Positions 18,074 through 27,586 are shown, counted from the stretch's first letter. The stretch is 64,000 nucleotides of DNA from an uncultured Mobiluncus sp. (GCF_902488535.1 NZ_CABTWO010000001.1:124001-188000), one strand, 5' to 3'. The notes: generated from the sequence alone by a model not told the origin. Numbers and translations are program-made.

Positions 18074-19231
18074 TTGACTAGAGCCCCTCTGGGTCTTGAC
18101 CCACTATTCTCCGGTTCGCGGATGCGTGCTGCGCTGAGCGGAATCAGACCGGTCACCACCCCGGTGTGGTTTATGCGCCAAGCCGGGCGTTCCCTACCGG
18201 AATACCGTGCCTTGCGTGAGGGAAAATCCATGCTCGCGGCCTGCACCACCCCCGAGGTTGCCGCCGAAATTACCCTCCAGCCGGTACGCCGCCACCACGT
18301 CGACGCGGCCGTGTTCTTTTCCGATATTGTGGTGCCGCTGTATTTGGCCGGCGCAAACATCGATATCGTGCCCGGCCGCGGACCGGTACTGAAACAGCCT
18401 CTGACCAGCGCCGCCGAGGTAGAAAAACTGACCGAACTGGAAGTTGCGGACTGGTCGGTCATCGAGCAAGCCGCCGCTCACGTGCGCCGCGAACTGCCTT
18501 ATGAAAAAGTCCTGCTGGGATTCGCCGGAGCACCCTTCACCCTGGCGTCTTACCTGTTGGAAGCCGGCGGGCCGCGGCGGCGCGAATGCTTGGAAACCCG
18601 CGCTTTTATCGAGGCGGAACCCGCCGCCTGGACCAAACTGGCGACCTGGTGCGCGAAACTGTCCGGCCAGTTCATGAAAGCCCAGATCAACGGTGGCGCC
18701 GAAGCGGTGCAGCTTTTCGATTCCTGGGCGGGGTCTCTGACAGCCGAGGAATACCGCCGCTTCGCCCTGCCCTATTCGTCACTAGCCTTTCAGGGTGCGC
18801 CGGGAGCCACGCACGTTCACTTTGGGGTCGGCACCGCTCACCTCATCGAAGCGATGGGTGAAATCGCCGAGGTCGTTTCCGTCAACTCCGACTTGGGCTT
18901 GGATACCGCCGCGCGGCGCCTGCCCGGGAAAGTCCTGCAGGGCAACCTCGACCCGGACCTGCTGGTCCCCGCGGAACACCCGGCACAAACTGACGCCACC
19001 CCAACAGAGGCGAAACCGACTGACCACATGGAACGAGTCTGGCGCGAAGCCGAACAGGTCCTGCAGGCCGGGCTGGCCGCTCCCGCCCACATTTTCAACT
19101 TGGGACACGGGGTGAGACCCGACACCGACCCCGGGGTACTGACCGAACTGACCGCGAGGATTCACGCTTGGCGAGCCCCGGCCACGTCCCCCACCGAAAA
19201 CTCTCAAAAACCCACCAAACCCACCAGATAA
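18074..19231 (+). CDS. hemE: Uroporphyrinogen III decarboxylase
   Basis: 385 residues from a TTG start with TAGGA 7-8 nt upstream; no in-frame ATG fits better. It removes four carboxyl groups from uroporphyrinogen III to give coproporphyrinogen III. The catalytic set is intact: MRQAGR (Arg35, Arg39), FSDI (Asp84), TLASYLLE (Tyr), FDSWAG (Ser) and NLGHG (His345). A stretch rich in Pro, Thr and Lys interrupts the region after GNLDPDLLVP, probably a surface loop. hemY follows after 21 bp, so the two form an operon. A second, degenerate homologue lies at 61899. Confidence 0.95.
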   Translation: MTRAPLGLDPLFSGSRMRAALSGIRPVTTPVWFMRQAGRSLPEYRALREGKSMLAACTTPEVAAEITLQPVRRHHVDAAVFFSDIVVPLYLAGANIDIVPGRGPVLKQPLTSAAEVEKLTELEVADWSVIEQAAAHVRRELPYEKVLLGFAGAPFTLASYLLEAGGPRRRECLETRAFIEAEPAAWTKLATWCAKLSGQFMKAQINGGAEAVQLFDSWAGSLTAEEYRRFALPYSSLAFQGAPGATHVHFGVGTAHLIEAMGEIAEVVSVNSDLGLDTAARRLPGKVLQGNLDPDLLVPAEHPAQTDATPTEAKPTDHMERVWREAEQVLQAGLAAPAHIFNLGHGVRPDTDPGVLTELTARIHAWRAPATSPTENSQKPTKPTR

Positions 19232-19252
19232 CGCTTGTGAAGGGAAAACACC

Positions 19253-20794
19253 ATGGCTGACGAAGGCTTTGACATGATTATCCTCGGCGGCGGACTCGGC
19301 GCGCTGGCTGCCGGATACGCGGCGACAAAACGCGGGCTGCGCCCCCTCATCTTGGAGGAACGCGGACGCCCCGGCGGCCTGGTCTGTTCGGGAGTTTTCG
19401 GGGGAGCCACCGTGGATATCGGGGCTGAATCCTACGCCACTCGCACCCCCGAAGTCACCGAGCTGTGCCGGGAACTGGGTTTGAACCCGGTCGCCCCCCA
19501 CAGCGACTCCTGGGTGTGGGACCACGGCCGCAACGATGCCGTGCGGATTCCCTTCGGAACTCTGGGGATTCCCGCCGACCTTGACGACCCGGTATTCGTG
19601 GAGGGACTGACCCACATCGCCGGGCCACAAGCCCTGGAGCGCGCCCGACAGGATTTGACGCTGCCCGCGGAAGTCGGCGCGGACGCGAAAAGTTTTGGGG
19701 AACTGGTAGAAGCCCGGCTGGGGAAAGCCGTGCTGGACGCGTTCGTGACCCCGTTCGCGGGAGGCATTCACTCCACGCACCCCAACGGGCTGGATCCCGA
19801 CCGGGTCGCACCGGGATTGCGCGCCGCCCTGGCACGCACCGGGTCACTGACCAAGGCGGTGGCCGCCACCCGTAAACCCAACTCAATCGTGGTGATGATG
19901 CCCGAAGGCGGCATGTTCAAGCTGGTAGACGAGCTGGTGAAACGTATTACCGACGCGGGGGGACGCATCGACAACCACGTACGGGTCATGCATGTCGAAG
20001 CCGGTATCGGAGCGGAGAACCCGCGCTGGGTCGTGTGGTGCAAACACACGATTTCCAACACCAAGTACCAGGGCGGGCCGCCGGAAGAAACCGGTAACGC
20101 TTTCGGGTTGGCGACCGACCGGATTGTGGTGGCGCTGCCGGGCAACAGTGCATTGAAGGTGCTGAACTCGGCCGCGGCCTCGATGCTGCGTCAGAAGTTC
20201 CACGCCGAACGCGACCACCGGGACGCCACCCTACGGTTTGACGCGGCGGCTTTGGAAGAAATCGGCGATTTGACCACCGGATTTCAGCTGCATAAAGGCA
20301 CCCACGTGATGAATGTGACCCTGGCAGTCAATGCACCCCAGCTGGACAACCCGCCGCGCGGGTCGGGCATGTTGGTCGGGCCTCCGCCCTGCGGACCTGA
20401 TGAGGACCCGAACGTGTTGCAGGCCAAAGCCATCACGAACTATTCCGCGAAATGGCCCGGCACGATGGCGGGAGCTGCCCCCCACACGCATATCCTGCGG
20501 ATTTCCTACGGTCGAGAAGGCGACCCGGACGGTTTTGTCTACCAGATTACGGTGGAGCGGGCTTTGGCTGACGCGTCGCGGATGCTGGGAGTGGAACTGA
20601 CGATGGACCAGGTCCTGGATTCGCGCCGCATCTTTTGGGGCGACGCCATGACCCACCCCAACGCCGAGGAACGCGCCGTGCTCAACCAGATTGCCGCCGC
20701 GGCCCAGCGCGTGGAGGGCTTGGATCTGGAAGGTGCGTTGTTTGCTGGGACCGGGATTACCGCCGTGGTCGCTCGTGGATTGCAGTTTCAATAG
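19253..20794 (+). CDS. hemY: Coproporphyrinogen III oxidase, HemY/CgoX flavoprotein
   Basis: 513 residues, ATG start. The N-terminal FAD motif is ILGGGLGALAAGYAATKRG, with RPGGLVCSG after it, and later come the amine-oxidase-type segments FVTPFAGGIHSTHP and MPEGGMFKLVDEL. The C-terminal FAD region is LFAGTGITAVVARG. In actinobacteria this family oxidises coproporphyrinogen III to coproporphyrin III with O2 as acceptor; the partner HemQ in this window supports the coproporphyrin route over the protoporphyrin one. An insert (about 250-290, with KYQGGPPEETGN) is not typical. It is the last gene of the hemE operon and converges on vapC. Confidence 0.9.
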   Translation: MADEGFDMIILGGGLGALAAGYAATKRGLRPLILEERGRPGGLVCSGVFGGATVDIGAESYATRTPEVTELCRELGLNPVAPHSDSWVWDHGRNDAVRIPFGTLGIPADLDDPVFVEGLTHIAGPQALERARQDLTLPAEVGADAKSFGELVEARLGKAVLDAFVTPFAGGIHSTHPNGLDPDRVAPGLRAALARTGSLTKAVAATRKPNSIVVMMPEGGMFKLVDELVKRITDAGGRIDNHVRVMHVEAGIGAENPRWVVWCKHTISNTKYQGGPPEETGNAFGLATDRIVVALPGNSALKVLNSAAASMLRQKFHAERDHRDATLRFDAAALEEIGDLTTGFQLHKGTHVMNVTLAVNAPQLDNPPRGSGMLVGPPPCGPDEDPNVLQAKAITNYSAKWPGTMAGAAPHTHILRISYGREGDPDGFVYQITVERALADASRMLGVELTMDQVLDSRRIFWGDAMTHPNAEERAVLNQIAAAAQRVEGLDLEGALFAGTGITAVVARGLQFQ

Positions 20795-20832
20795 GCCGAT
20801 TCATAAGGGCGGGGCGCACGGTTGCCGGGCGC

Positions 20833-21204
20833 TCACGCGGCGATGACGTCGGTTGCGCTGAAGTCCGTGCCTTTGAACAGTAGCGGTTCGTTCAGGGCGC
20901 GGGAGGCGGCGTAGGAAAAACAGTCCCCGAAGTTGAGTTTGGCTGGAGAGCCCGAGCCGCGCGCGAAATTCTGGATGGCGTAGCGAGCCCAATAGAGGTG
21001 GTTTTGATCCACGGGGGTGATTTCAATACCTAGGGCGTGGAGAACCTGTGGTGGATCACCGTACTTGCGCGCTACGAGTTCGAATTCAACTGCGGTTCCC
21101 GCACTGATTTTCGTGTTGTCGCTACGGAGGATTTTTTCGAGATATTCTCGGTAGCCGGGTTCCTTAGCCATAATGGCGATTAAAACTGAGGTGTCTACAA
21201 TCAC
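20833..21204 (-). CDS. vapC: PIN-domain toxin, VapC-like
   Basis: 123 residues. PIN ribonuclease signature: Asp4 in MIVDTSVLIAIM, Glu40 in AVEFEL and Asp94 in NFGDCFSYAAS, with a fourth acidic residue near the end (GTDFSATDV). VapC toxins cut RNA, often initiator or elongator tRNA, when freed from their antitoxin. It starts at a GTG that overlaps the TGA of the upstream antitoxin gene, so translation is coupled. The pair sits between hemY and hemC, splitting the haem cluster. Confidence 0.88.
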   Translation of the reverse strand: MIVDTSVLIAIMAKEPGYREYLEKILRSDNTKISAGTAVEFELVARKYGDPPQVLHALGIEITPVDQNHLYWARYAIQNFARGSGSPAKLNFGDCFSYAASRALNEPLLFKGTDFSATDVIAA

Positions 21205-21446
21205 TTCGGTAATCCGTCCTCATCGTAGAGGTCGTCATCAGTCAAGAAGGTAATCCCTTCCTCCTCCACTTGGGCTTGAATTTCCCTGATGGCCTGCAGT
21301 TTTTCCTCATAAGTCGGTCGGCGCGTGGTCTCGAGTTCCCGCTGGGCCAGTTCGCGCACCACGGCGGTCATAGTCATGCCTTTACGTTTCGCGAGCTCGC
21401 GAACGTTTTCATACACCTGGGGATCTTTGATAGTCAGCATCGGCAT
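21201..21446 (-). CDS. vapB: VapB-like antitoxin
   Basis: 81 residues. The N-terminal 30 or so residues (LTIKDPQVYENVRELAKRKGMTMTAVV) fit the type II VapB antitoxin group annotated as Rv0623-like, a ribbon-helix-helix-type DNA-binding region. The acidic C-terminus (FLTDDDLYDEDGLP) would wrap the toxin. It precedes and overlaps vapC, the usual order. No Shine-Dalgarno is visible before ATG 21446; a TGG-TAGAAT extended -10 ends 6 nt upstream, so the mRNA is probably leaderless. A second ATG lies two codons in. Confidence 0.85.
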   Translation of the reverse strand: MPMLTIKDPQVYENVRELAKRKGMTMTAVVRELAQRELETTRRPTYEEKLQAIREIQAQVEEEGITFLTDDDLYDEDGLPK

Positions 21447-21477
21447 AGAAAAATTCTACCATGAATGCTAGAAAAAT
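21446..21477. promoter_or_regulatory. vapBC promoter with operator-like repeats
   Basis: Inverted repeat TTCTA-N10-TAGAA (21454-21473) overlaps the minus-strand extended -10 (TGGTAGAAT, hexamer 21453-21458). The 9-mer TAGAAAAAT also occurs twice, at 21446 and 21469. This is the expected position for autoregulation by the VapBC complex. Confidence 0.5.
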
Positions 21478-21537
21478 GGGAGGTTGGTTTGCCGCTCCGG
21501 TTACAACTTAACCCTGCTTTGTCCTAAGCTAGAGCTT

Positions 21538-22659
21538 ATGCAAACGATTGGCAGCGCTGAGCGTCCGCTCGTGATTGGCACCCGGGCCTCTGCCCTAGCT
21601 TTGACCCAAACCCGCACGGTGGCATCCGACCTACAACAGCGTGGACTGCACGTGAACGTCCAGACCTTTACCACGGAGGGCGACATCAACCGGGCTTCCC
21701 TAGCTAGCCTCGGCGGAGTCGGCGTGTTCGCGGCGGCTCTGCGGGTGGCGCTGCTGGAGGGCCACTGCGACCTGGTGGTGCATTCGCTGAAAGACCTGCC
21801 CACCGTGCCCGTAGACGGTCTGGTGGTGGCGGCCACCCCGACTCGTGAAGATCCGGGGGACGTGCTGGTGGCGCGCGACAATCTCGGGTTGGCGGACTTG
21901 CCCGCCGGTTCGCGCCTGGGAACCGGCTCGCCGCGCCGGGCCCGCCAGATTGCTGCCGCACGCCCGGATATTACGTTGGTAGACATTCGCGGCAACGTCC
22001 CTACGCGAGTCGGACGGGTGAAAGGTTTGGCTACCGTGGCTGAACGGGCCGGCCTGCAGCCGGGCAAGGCCGCGGAAGATTTGGACGGGGTGGTGCTGGC
22101 ACGAGCCGGGTTGCGCCGCTTGGGATTGGACGAGGCCATCACGGACTCCTTGGAAGGCACGGTGATTCCGGCCGGTGGACAGGGCGCGCTAGCCCTGGAA
22201 ACCCGCCCCGAACTGTTGGACGCCGCAGAAGGGCGAAACTTCGCCCAAATCCTCAAGTTTGTGGACGACGAACCCACCCGTTTAGAGGTCAGTGCGGAAC
22301 GCGCCCTGTTGCGTTACCTGGAGGCCGGCTGCGCCGCGCCCTTGGGTGTGCGAGGAATGGTGACCTGGGACAACCGTGTCGAAGCGCCCTCGGGACGCCT
22401 GGAACTGACTGCCCGAGTGATCGGAAATCAGGGCGAAGTCTTGGAAGTCAACGGGGAAACCACCGTGTTGCTGGGGGCTGAAGCCGCGCAGCGTGATTTC
22501 GCGCTGGCCGCTGCCCAACAGTTGGGGGTGGATTTGGCTGGGGAACTGTTAGCGGCCGGAGCAGCAACAATCGCCGACCTCAAGGCCGCTAAACCCGAGA
22601 CAACCCAGAGTGGTGCGAATCAGACTGTAGATAATGAAAAGGAATTGTGGGGGGAATAA
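21538..22659 (+). CDS. hemC: Hydroxymethylbilane synthase (porphobilinogen deaminase)
   Basis: 373 residues from ATG 21538; an earlier in-frame start at 21484 would add 18 residues that do not fit the family. It condenses four porphobilinogen molecules into hydroxymethylbilane. Motifs: VIGTRASALALTQT, HSLKDLPT, GTGSPRRARQI, DIRGNVPTRVG and LEAGCAAPLG, where the Cys holds the dipyrromethane cofactor. TAAGCT ends 7 nt before the ATG and no good Shine-Dalgarno is present, so it may be leaderless. It begins the hemC-hemD-hemB-hemL run. Confidence 0.94.
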   Translation: MQTIGSAERPLVIGTRASALALTQTRTVASDLQQRGLHVNVQTFTTEGDINRASLASLGGVGVFAAALRVALLEGHCDLVVHSLKDLPTVPVDGLVVAATPTREDPGDVLVARDNLGLADLPAGSRLGTGSPRRARQIAAARPDITLVDIRGNVPTRVGRVKGLATVAERAGLQPGKAAEDLDGVVLARAGLRRLGLDEAITDSLEGTVIPAGGQGALALETRPELLDAAEGRNFAQILKFVDDEPTRLEVSAERALLRYLEAGCAAPLGVRGMVTWDNRVEAPSGRLELTARVIGNQGEVLEVNGETTVLLGAEAAQRDFALAAAQQLGVDLAGELLAAGAATIADLKAAKPETTQSGANQTVDNEKELWGE

Positions 22660-22665
22660 CATTTG

Positions 22666-23424
22666 ATGAAACCTAAACTGTTGGTGCCCAGAGTACCGGG
22701 AGACGTGTTGGCACAGGGACTGGAAAAGGCGGGGCTGCCGGTGGTGTGCGCGCCCGTGACCGAAAAAGTGCCCACCCCCAGCGAGGACTGGTTTGAGCCG
22801 ATGCAGCGGCTGCAGAGCGGGGAATACGACTGGGTTGTGCTCTCTAGCGTGGCAACAGCCACGTTCCTGGACGCTCACTACGACTTGGAAGATTTGTTTG
22901 CTCAAGTGCAGGTCGCAGCCGTGGGTGCCGCCACCGCCGAAGCCATCCGTCAGCTTGACGGTCATGTTGACTTGGTTGGGCCCGATCCGGCCTGTGCCGA
23001 GTCGCTGGTCAAGGTGTTTCCGGAGGGAACCGGAACGGTGCTGCTACCCGGTGCAGTTGGGGCGGCACCGACCTTGGGGCAAGGGCTGACCCGCAAGGGG
23101 TATAACGTGGAAAAGCTCCGGCTCTATGAATCCGTGTCCCTGCCCGATTTACCGCTGGAATGGGAGACCGCCCTAGCTTCCGGAGCGCTGACCTACGTGT
23201 TGATTACAGCCGGTTCGGTGGCACACGCCGCCCATCAACTGCTGACGAAAGCCGGCGTGAAACAATGGCCTGAACCCATCGCTTTCGGGAAATCTTCCGC
23301 CGCTGTGCTGCGGGAACTGGGCTGGTCAGCCGCCGAGGTTTGTGAAACCACGAACACCGAAGGGGTCGTTCGGGCTTACGAGGACGCTGTTAGAGAGCAA
23401 GAAAAGAAAGCCGCACAAGATTAG
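22666..23424 (+). CDS. hemD: Uroporphyrinogen III synthase
   Basis: 252 residues from ATG 22666, 6 bp after hemC; a TTG one codon earlier is an alternative. HemD closes and inverts ring D of hydroxymethylbilane. The family is poorly conserved; assignment rests on the two-domain pattern (LVPRVPGDVLAQGLEKAGLP near the start, VVLSSVATATFL, AAVGAATAEAI, and VLITAGSVAHAAHQLL with AFGKSSAAVLRELG in the second half) and on position between hemC and hemB. Confidence 0.88.
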   Translation: MKPKLLVPRVPGDVLAQGLEKAGLPVVCAPVTEKVPTPSEDWFEPMQRLQSGEYDWVVLSSVATATFLDAHYDLEDLFAQVQVAAVGAATAEAIRQLDGHVDLVGPDPACAESLVKVFPEGTGTVLLPGAVGAAPTLGQGLTRKGYNVEKLRLYESVSLPDLPLEWETALASGALTYVLITAGSVAHAAHQLLTKAGVKQWPEPIAFGKSSAAVLRELGWSAAEVCETTNTEGVVRAYEDAVREQEKKAAQD

Positions 23425-23433
23425 GGGATAACT

Positions 23434-24558
23434 ATGACAGGATTACCGCACGCCGCAAATTTGGGGGTAGGACCGACCACTCCGAGCGCTACCGGAGGAC
23501 GGCACACCGGGACTTGTGAAACCGAGGCCAAGGGCGGGACGAATGAAAAGGTCGTGCCCGCGCGGAAACTGCCCCACGGCCTGACCCCTTTTGTGCGTCC
23601 CCGCCGGTTGCGCACTTCCGTGGCGATGCGTCGCCTGGTGGCGGAAACCCGCTGGAGCCCTGAACAGCTGATCCTGCCCGTATTCGTGCGTGACGGGATT
23701 AGCGAACCGGTAGAGATTCCGTCCATGCCCGGCCAATATCAGCACACGCCCGAGTCTTTGGCGCAGTTGGGACGGGAAGCGGCGGATGCCGGCATCGGGG
23801 GCATGATTGTGTTCGGAGTCCCCACCGACGCTGACAAAGACGAAACCGGCTCGGCAGCTTGGGACCCCAACGGGATTCAAAACCGGGGCATTGCCGCCCT
23901 CGCCGATGCGGTCGGGGACCAGCTGGTGGTTATGGCCGACACCTGCTTGGATGAGACGACTTCGCACGGGCATTGCGGGCCGCTGCGCCCTGACGGTGTG
24001 GTAGACAACGATTGGGCGGTGTCCTGTTACGCGGCCACGGCGGTGTCACAAGCGCGGGCCGGGGCGGTCGCGGTCGGCCCCAGCGGAATGATGGACGGCC
24101 AGGTCGCCGCTATTCGTGAGGCTTTGGACGAAGCCGGATACAGTGACGTGGCGATTATGGCCTACTCCGCCAAATATGCGTCCGGCCTGTTCGGGCCGTT
24201 TCGGGACGCGGTCGGTTGTGCCCTGAAAGGCGACCGGCGCACCTATCAGCAGGACCCCGCCAACCGTCGTGAGGGACTGCGCGAAACCTTGCTGGACATT
24301 GAAGAAGGCGCCGACATGGTCATGGTTAAGCCCGCTTCGCTGTATCTGGACGTACTGGCTGACGTAGCCGCGGCTTCGCCGGTGCCGGTGGCCGCCTACC
24401 AGGTGTCCGGTGAATACGCGATGATTGAGGCGGCAGCCGCTAACGGCTGGATCGACCGTTCTCGCGTCATCGACGAGTCCCTGACCTCGATTGTTCGGGC
24501 CGGGGCAGACATTGTGTTGACGTACTATGCGATTGAGGCGGCGCAAGGCTTGGCCTAA
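23434..24558 (+). CDS. hemB: Delta-aminolevulinic acid dehydratase (porphobilinogen synthase)
   Basis: 374 residues; ATG follows AGGGGATAACT. It condenses two aminolevulinates into porphobilinogen. The Schiff-base lysines are in MAYSAKYASGLFGPFRDA and MVMVKPASLYLD. The metal site reads DTCLDETTSHGHC: Cys, Asp, Cys instead of the three cysteines of strictly zinc-dependent enzymes, so metal use may be mixed. The first 50 or so residues are low in complexity and absent from typical HemB; the conserved part begins at RRLRTSVAMRRLVAET. It lies 9 bp after hemD. Confidence 0.94.
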   Translation: MTGLPHAANLGVGPTTPSATGGRHTGTCETEAKGGTNEKVVPARKLPHGLTPFVRPRRLRTSVAMRRLVAETRWSPEQLILPVFVRDGISEPVEIPSMPGQYQHTPESLAQLGREAADAGIGGMIVFGVPTDADKDETGSAAWDPNGIQNRGIAALADAVGDQLVVMADTCLDETTSHGHCGPLRPDGVVDNDWAVSCYAATAVSQARAGAVAVGPSGMMDGQVAAIREALDEAGYSDVAIMAYSAKYASGLFGPFRDAVGCALKGDRRTYQQDPANRREGLRETLLDIEEGADMVMVKPASLYLDVLADVAAASPVPVAAYQVSGEYAMIEAAAANGWIDRSRVIDESLTSIVRAGADIVLTYYAIEAAQGLA

Positions 24559-24644
24559 CTGAGTCCGTGCCACGGTGAGCTATCCGAACACGTAACCCAA
24601 AAGACCTTGTGACACAGTACTTTCATCACCCAAAGGAGGGCAAA

Positions 24645-26054
24645 ATGACAACGAATGCTGATTTGTTTGCGGCGGCACAAGCCGTCATTCCCGGCGGGGT
24701 CGATTCTCCCGTGCGCGCCTACGGTTCGGTCGGGGGCGTGCCGGCTTTCGTGGCTCGCGCCAAAGGTCCGCGCGTGTGGGACGCGGAAGGTCACGAGTTC
24801 GTTGACCTGGTTTGTTCCTGGGGGCCGATGCTGCTGGGTCACGCCGATGAACGGGTGGTGGAGGCCGTGACGCGGGCGGCTGAGGCGGGTCTCAGTTTTG
24901 GCGCGCCCACCGAGTCAGAAACGTTGCTGGCCGAGGCGATCCGTCAACGTGTCCCGCTGGCGGAAAAGGTCCGTTTCGTTTCGACCGGGACCGAAGCGAC
25001 TATGACCGCTATCCGCCTGGCGCGGGGGGCGACCGGTCGGGATTTGATTATCAAGTTCGCCGGTAACTATCACGGACACTCTGACGGTTTGCTCAGCGAG
25101 GCCGGTTCCGGGGTTGCCACCGGCGGTTTGCCCTCCTCCGCGGGAGTACCGGCGGGAATTTCGGCCCTGACCTTGGTGGTGCCCTACAACAATGTGAAAG
25201 CTGTGCAGGAAGTGTTTGCCCGGCGCGGCTCCGAGATTGCCGCGGTCATCGTGGAAGGCGCCGCCGCGAATATGGGTGTCGTGGCACCGCGGGCGGGATT
25301 CCTGCCCGAAATTTCTCGGCTGTGTCGCGAGTACGGGGCGTTGATGATTCAAGACGAGGTGCTGACCGGGTTTCGGGTGTCGCGTTCGGGCTGGTGGGGG
25401 TTGTCCACCGGGCGGGAATATCTGGAAAGTCCAGAGGGCACCACGTCCGGGCCGGCGGGACTGTTCCCGATAGGGGTCGCCGCCCAAAACAAAGGCGTGA
25501 CCTTCGGCGAGTGTTGGACCCCGGACTTGTTGACTTTCGGCAAGGTCATCGGGGGAGGAATGCCCCTGGCCGCCATCGGAGGCCGCGCCGAACTGATGGA
25601 TCAGCTCGCCCCTCTCGGCCCGGTCTATCACGCCGGAACCCTGAGCGGCAACCCGCTGTCTTGCGCGGCCGGGTTAGCTACTTTACAAGGTGCCGACACT
25701 TCTGTGTACGGCAAGGTTGATGCGGTGGCTGACACGATTGCGGGCGCTCTGGACGCAGCGTTGAAACGCGAGGGCGTGCCCCACTTCATCGGGCGAGCCG
25801 GATCGCTGTTCTCCGTGTTCTTTTCTGAGACTCCCGTCACCGATTATGCCGGTGCGAAAGCCCAGGAAACCTGGCGGTTCGCCCCGATGTTCTGGGAGTT
25901 TTACCGGCAAGGCGTCATGCTACCGCCTTCCGTGTTTGAAGCCTGGTTTGTTTCCGCGGCCCACTTCGGTGACGACGGAGCCATCAACCGGATCTTGGAT
26001 GCGATTCCGGCCGCCGCGAAGGCCGCCGCCACCGCTAAACCGCCCCAGGCCTAA
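24645..26054 (+). CDS. hemL: Glutamate-1-semialdehyde 2,1-aminomutase
   Basis: 469 residues from ATG 24645, preceded by a perfect AAAGGAGGG; the upstream in-frame start at 24609 has none. A PLP enzyme that turns glutamate-1-semialdehyde into 5-aminolevulinate. Motifs: PGGVDSPVRAYGSVGG, VRFVSTGTEATMTAIRLAR, IQDEVLTGFRV and LLTFGKVIGGGMPLAAIGG with the PLP lysine, and PPSVFEAWFVS near the end. A short insert (about 255-290) separates the Asp motif from the lysine. The 86-bp gap after hemB may hold its own promoter. Confidence 0.95.
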   Translation: MTTNADLFAAAQAVIPGGVDSPVRAYGSVGGVPAFVARAKGPRVWDAEGHEFVDLVCSWGPMLLGHADERVVEAVTRAAEAGLSFGAPTESETLLAEAIRQRVPLAEKVRFVSTGTEATMTAIRLARGATGRDLIIKFAGNYHGHSDGLLSEAGSGVATGGLPSSAGVPAGISALTLVVPYNNVKAVQEVFARRGSEIAAVIVEGAAANMGVVAPRAGFLPEISRLCREYGALMIQDEVLTGFRVSRSGWWGLSTGREYLESPEGTTSGPAGLFPIGVAAQNKGVTFGECWTPDLLTFGKVIGGGMPLAAIGGRAELMDQLAPLGPVYHAGTLSGNPLSCAAGLATLQGADTSVYGKVDAVADTIAGALDAALKREGVPHFIGRAGSLFSVFFSETPVTDYAGAKAQETWRFAPMFWEFYRQGVMLPPSVFEAWFVSAAHFGDDGAINRILDAIPAAAKAAATAKPPQA

Positions 26055-26098
26055 ACCTAGGCGCCAACTATCCCTCACAACTATTGAAAGCAAAACAA

Positions 26099-27556
26099 AT
26101 GGCTACTGAATTTCCCACCGCACACGTTGATTTAGGGGCACTAAGCCCGGCGATTGCCCTTGGTTCGCTGGACGGACGATACCGCGGGGTCGTAGCCCCG
26201 CTGGTGGACTGGTTTTCCGAAGCGGCGGTGAACCGGGCACGTCTGTTCGTCGAGATAGAGTGGCTCATTTGGCTCACGGACCAGGAAGTGCTGGACGGCG
26301 CGCCGGTGTTGAGCGCGGCGGAAAAAACGTATCTGCGCGGCTTGGTCGGGACTTTCGGGGCAGACGAAATCGCTACCCTGAGCCAAACCGAAGCGAAAAC
26401 CAAGCATGACGTGAAAGCGGTGGAATACCTGTTGAAGTCCGCCCTTGAGGCCGCCCCGGAGGCGTTAGGCGGCACGGAAGGCCAGGCACTGCCGAGTCTG
26501 AAAGAAATGGTGCACATTTTCTGCACTTCCGAGGACATCAACAACCTGACCTACGCGATTTTGATAAAGAACGGGGTGGGACGCGTGTGGCTGCCCGCCG
26601 CCCGCGCCCTGCAAACCCAAATCACCGACCTGGCCCGGGAAAATGCAAACGTGCCGATGCTGGCCCACACCCACGGACAGCCCGCCACCCCCACCACCTT
26701 GGGACACGAACTTGCCGTGTTTGCCTGGCGTATGAACCGTCAGCTGAAACGCGTCGAAACCCAGGAATACTTGGGCAAAATCAACGGCGCGACCGGCGAT
26801 TTTGCGGCGCACACGGTGGCGGTGCCCGGAGCGGATTGGGCGGCGCTGTCGCGCGGATTCGTCGAGGACCGGCTCGGACTGACCTGGAATCCTTTGACCA
26901 CCCAGATTGAGTCCCACGACTATCAAGCGGAACTTTATGCGACGGTCACGCACTTTAACCGCATCGCCCACAACCTCGCTACCGACATTTGGACCTATAT
27001 TTCCCTGCGGTATTTTGCCCAGGATTTGGCGGCGCAAGGCTCGACCGGGTCTTCGACCATGCCGCATAAAATCAACCCGATTCGGTTCGAAAACGCCGAA
27101 GCGAACCTCGAGATTTCCTCCGGCCTGTTCGAGGTGCTGGAACAGACCCTGGTCACGACCCGGATGCAGCGCGACCTCACCGATTCCACTACCCAGCGCA
27201 ATATCGGGACCGCGTTTGGCCACTCCCTGCTGGCGATGGATAACCTGCGGCGCGGACTGGCCGGGCTGAAAGTTGATGCGGCCGTGATGGCAGCCGATTT
27301 GGACGACAACTGGGAAGTGTTGGGCGAGGCGGTCCAACAGACCATGCGTGTGGCGGGGATTGCCGGAGTTTCTGGTATGGATAACCCCTATGAGCGCTTA
27401 AAAGAGCTGACCCGCGGGCACAAGGTGGACGGGGCTCGGATGCGCCAGTTCATTGCTGACCTGGGGCTTCCCCCAGAGCAAACCGCACGTTTGCAGGCCC
27501 TGACTCCTGCGACCTACACCGGGCTGGCCGCCCAGCTGGTCGACTATCTCGAGTAA
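26099..27556 (+). CDS. purB: Adenylosuccinate lyase
   Basis: 485 residues from ATG 26099; a TTG five codons earlier is possible. It cleaves adenylosuccinate to AMP and SAICAR to AICAR, both with release of fumarate, in purine synthesis. The signature GSSTMPHKINPIRFENAEAN is complete, and AHTHGQPATPTTLG and TSEDINNLTYAI are also present. The length and the long N-terminus match the E. coli-type rather than the short B. subtilis-type subfamily. It lies 44 bp after hemL with no terminator between. Confidence 0.93.
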   Translation: MATEFPTAHVDLGALSPAIALGSLDGRYRGVVAPLVDWFSEAAVNRARLFVEIEWLIWLTDQEVLDGAPVLSAAEKTYLRGLVGTFGADEIATLSQTEAKTKHDVKAVEYLLKSALEAAPEALGGTEGQALPSLKEMVHIFCTSEDINNLTYAILIKNGVGRVWLPAARALQTQITDLARENANVPMLAHTHGQPATPTTLGHELAVFAWRMNRQLKRVETQEYLGKINGATGDFAAHTVAVPGADWAALSRGFVEDRLGLTWNPLTTQIESHDYQAELYATVTHFNRIAHNLATDIWTYISLRYFAQDLAAQGSTGSSTMPHKINPIRFENAEANLEISSGLFEVLEQTLVTTRMQRDLTDSTTQRNIGTAFGHSLLAMDNLRRGLAGLKVDAAVMAADLDDNWEVLGEAVQQTMRVAGIAGVSGMDNPYERLKELTRGHKVDGARMRQFIADLGLPPEQTARLQALTPATYTGLAAQLVDYLE

Positions 27557-27586
27557 GCCGGCTCAGCCCACCAAACAGGGCCGATT

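Noticed and set aside
26465..27337. 290-codon minus-strand frame within purB
   Set aside because: purB is complete with its signature on the plus strand; the antisense frame has no recognisable domain.
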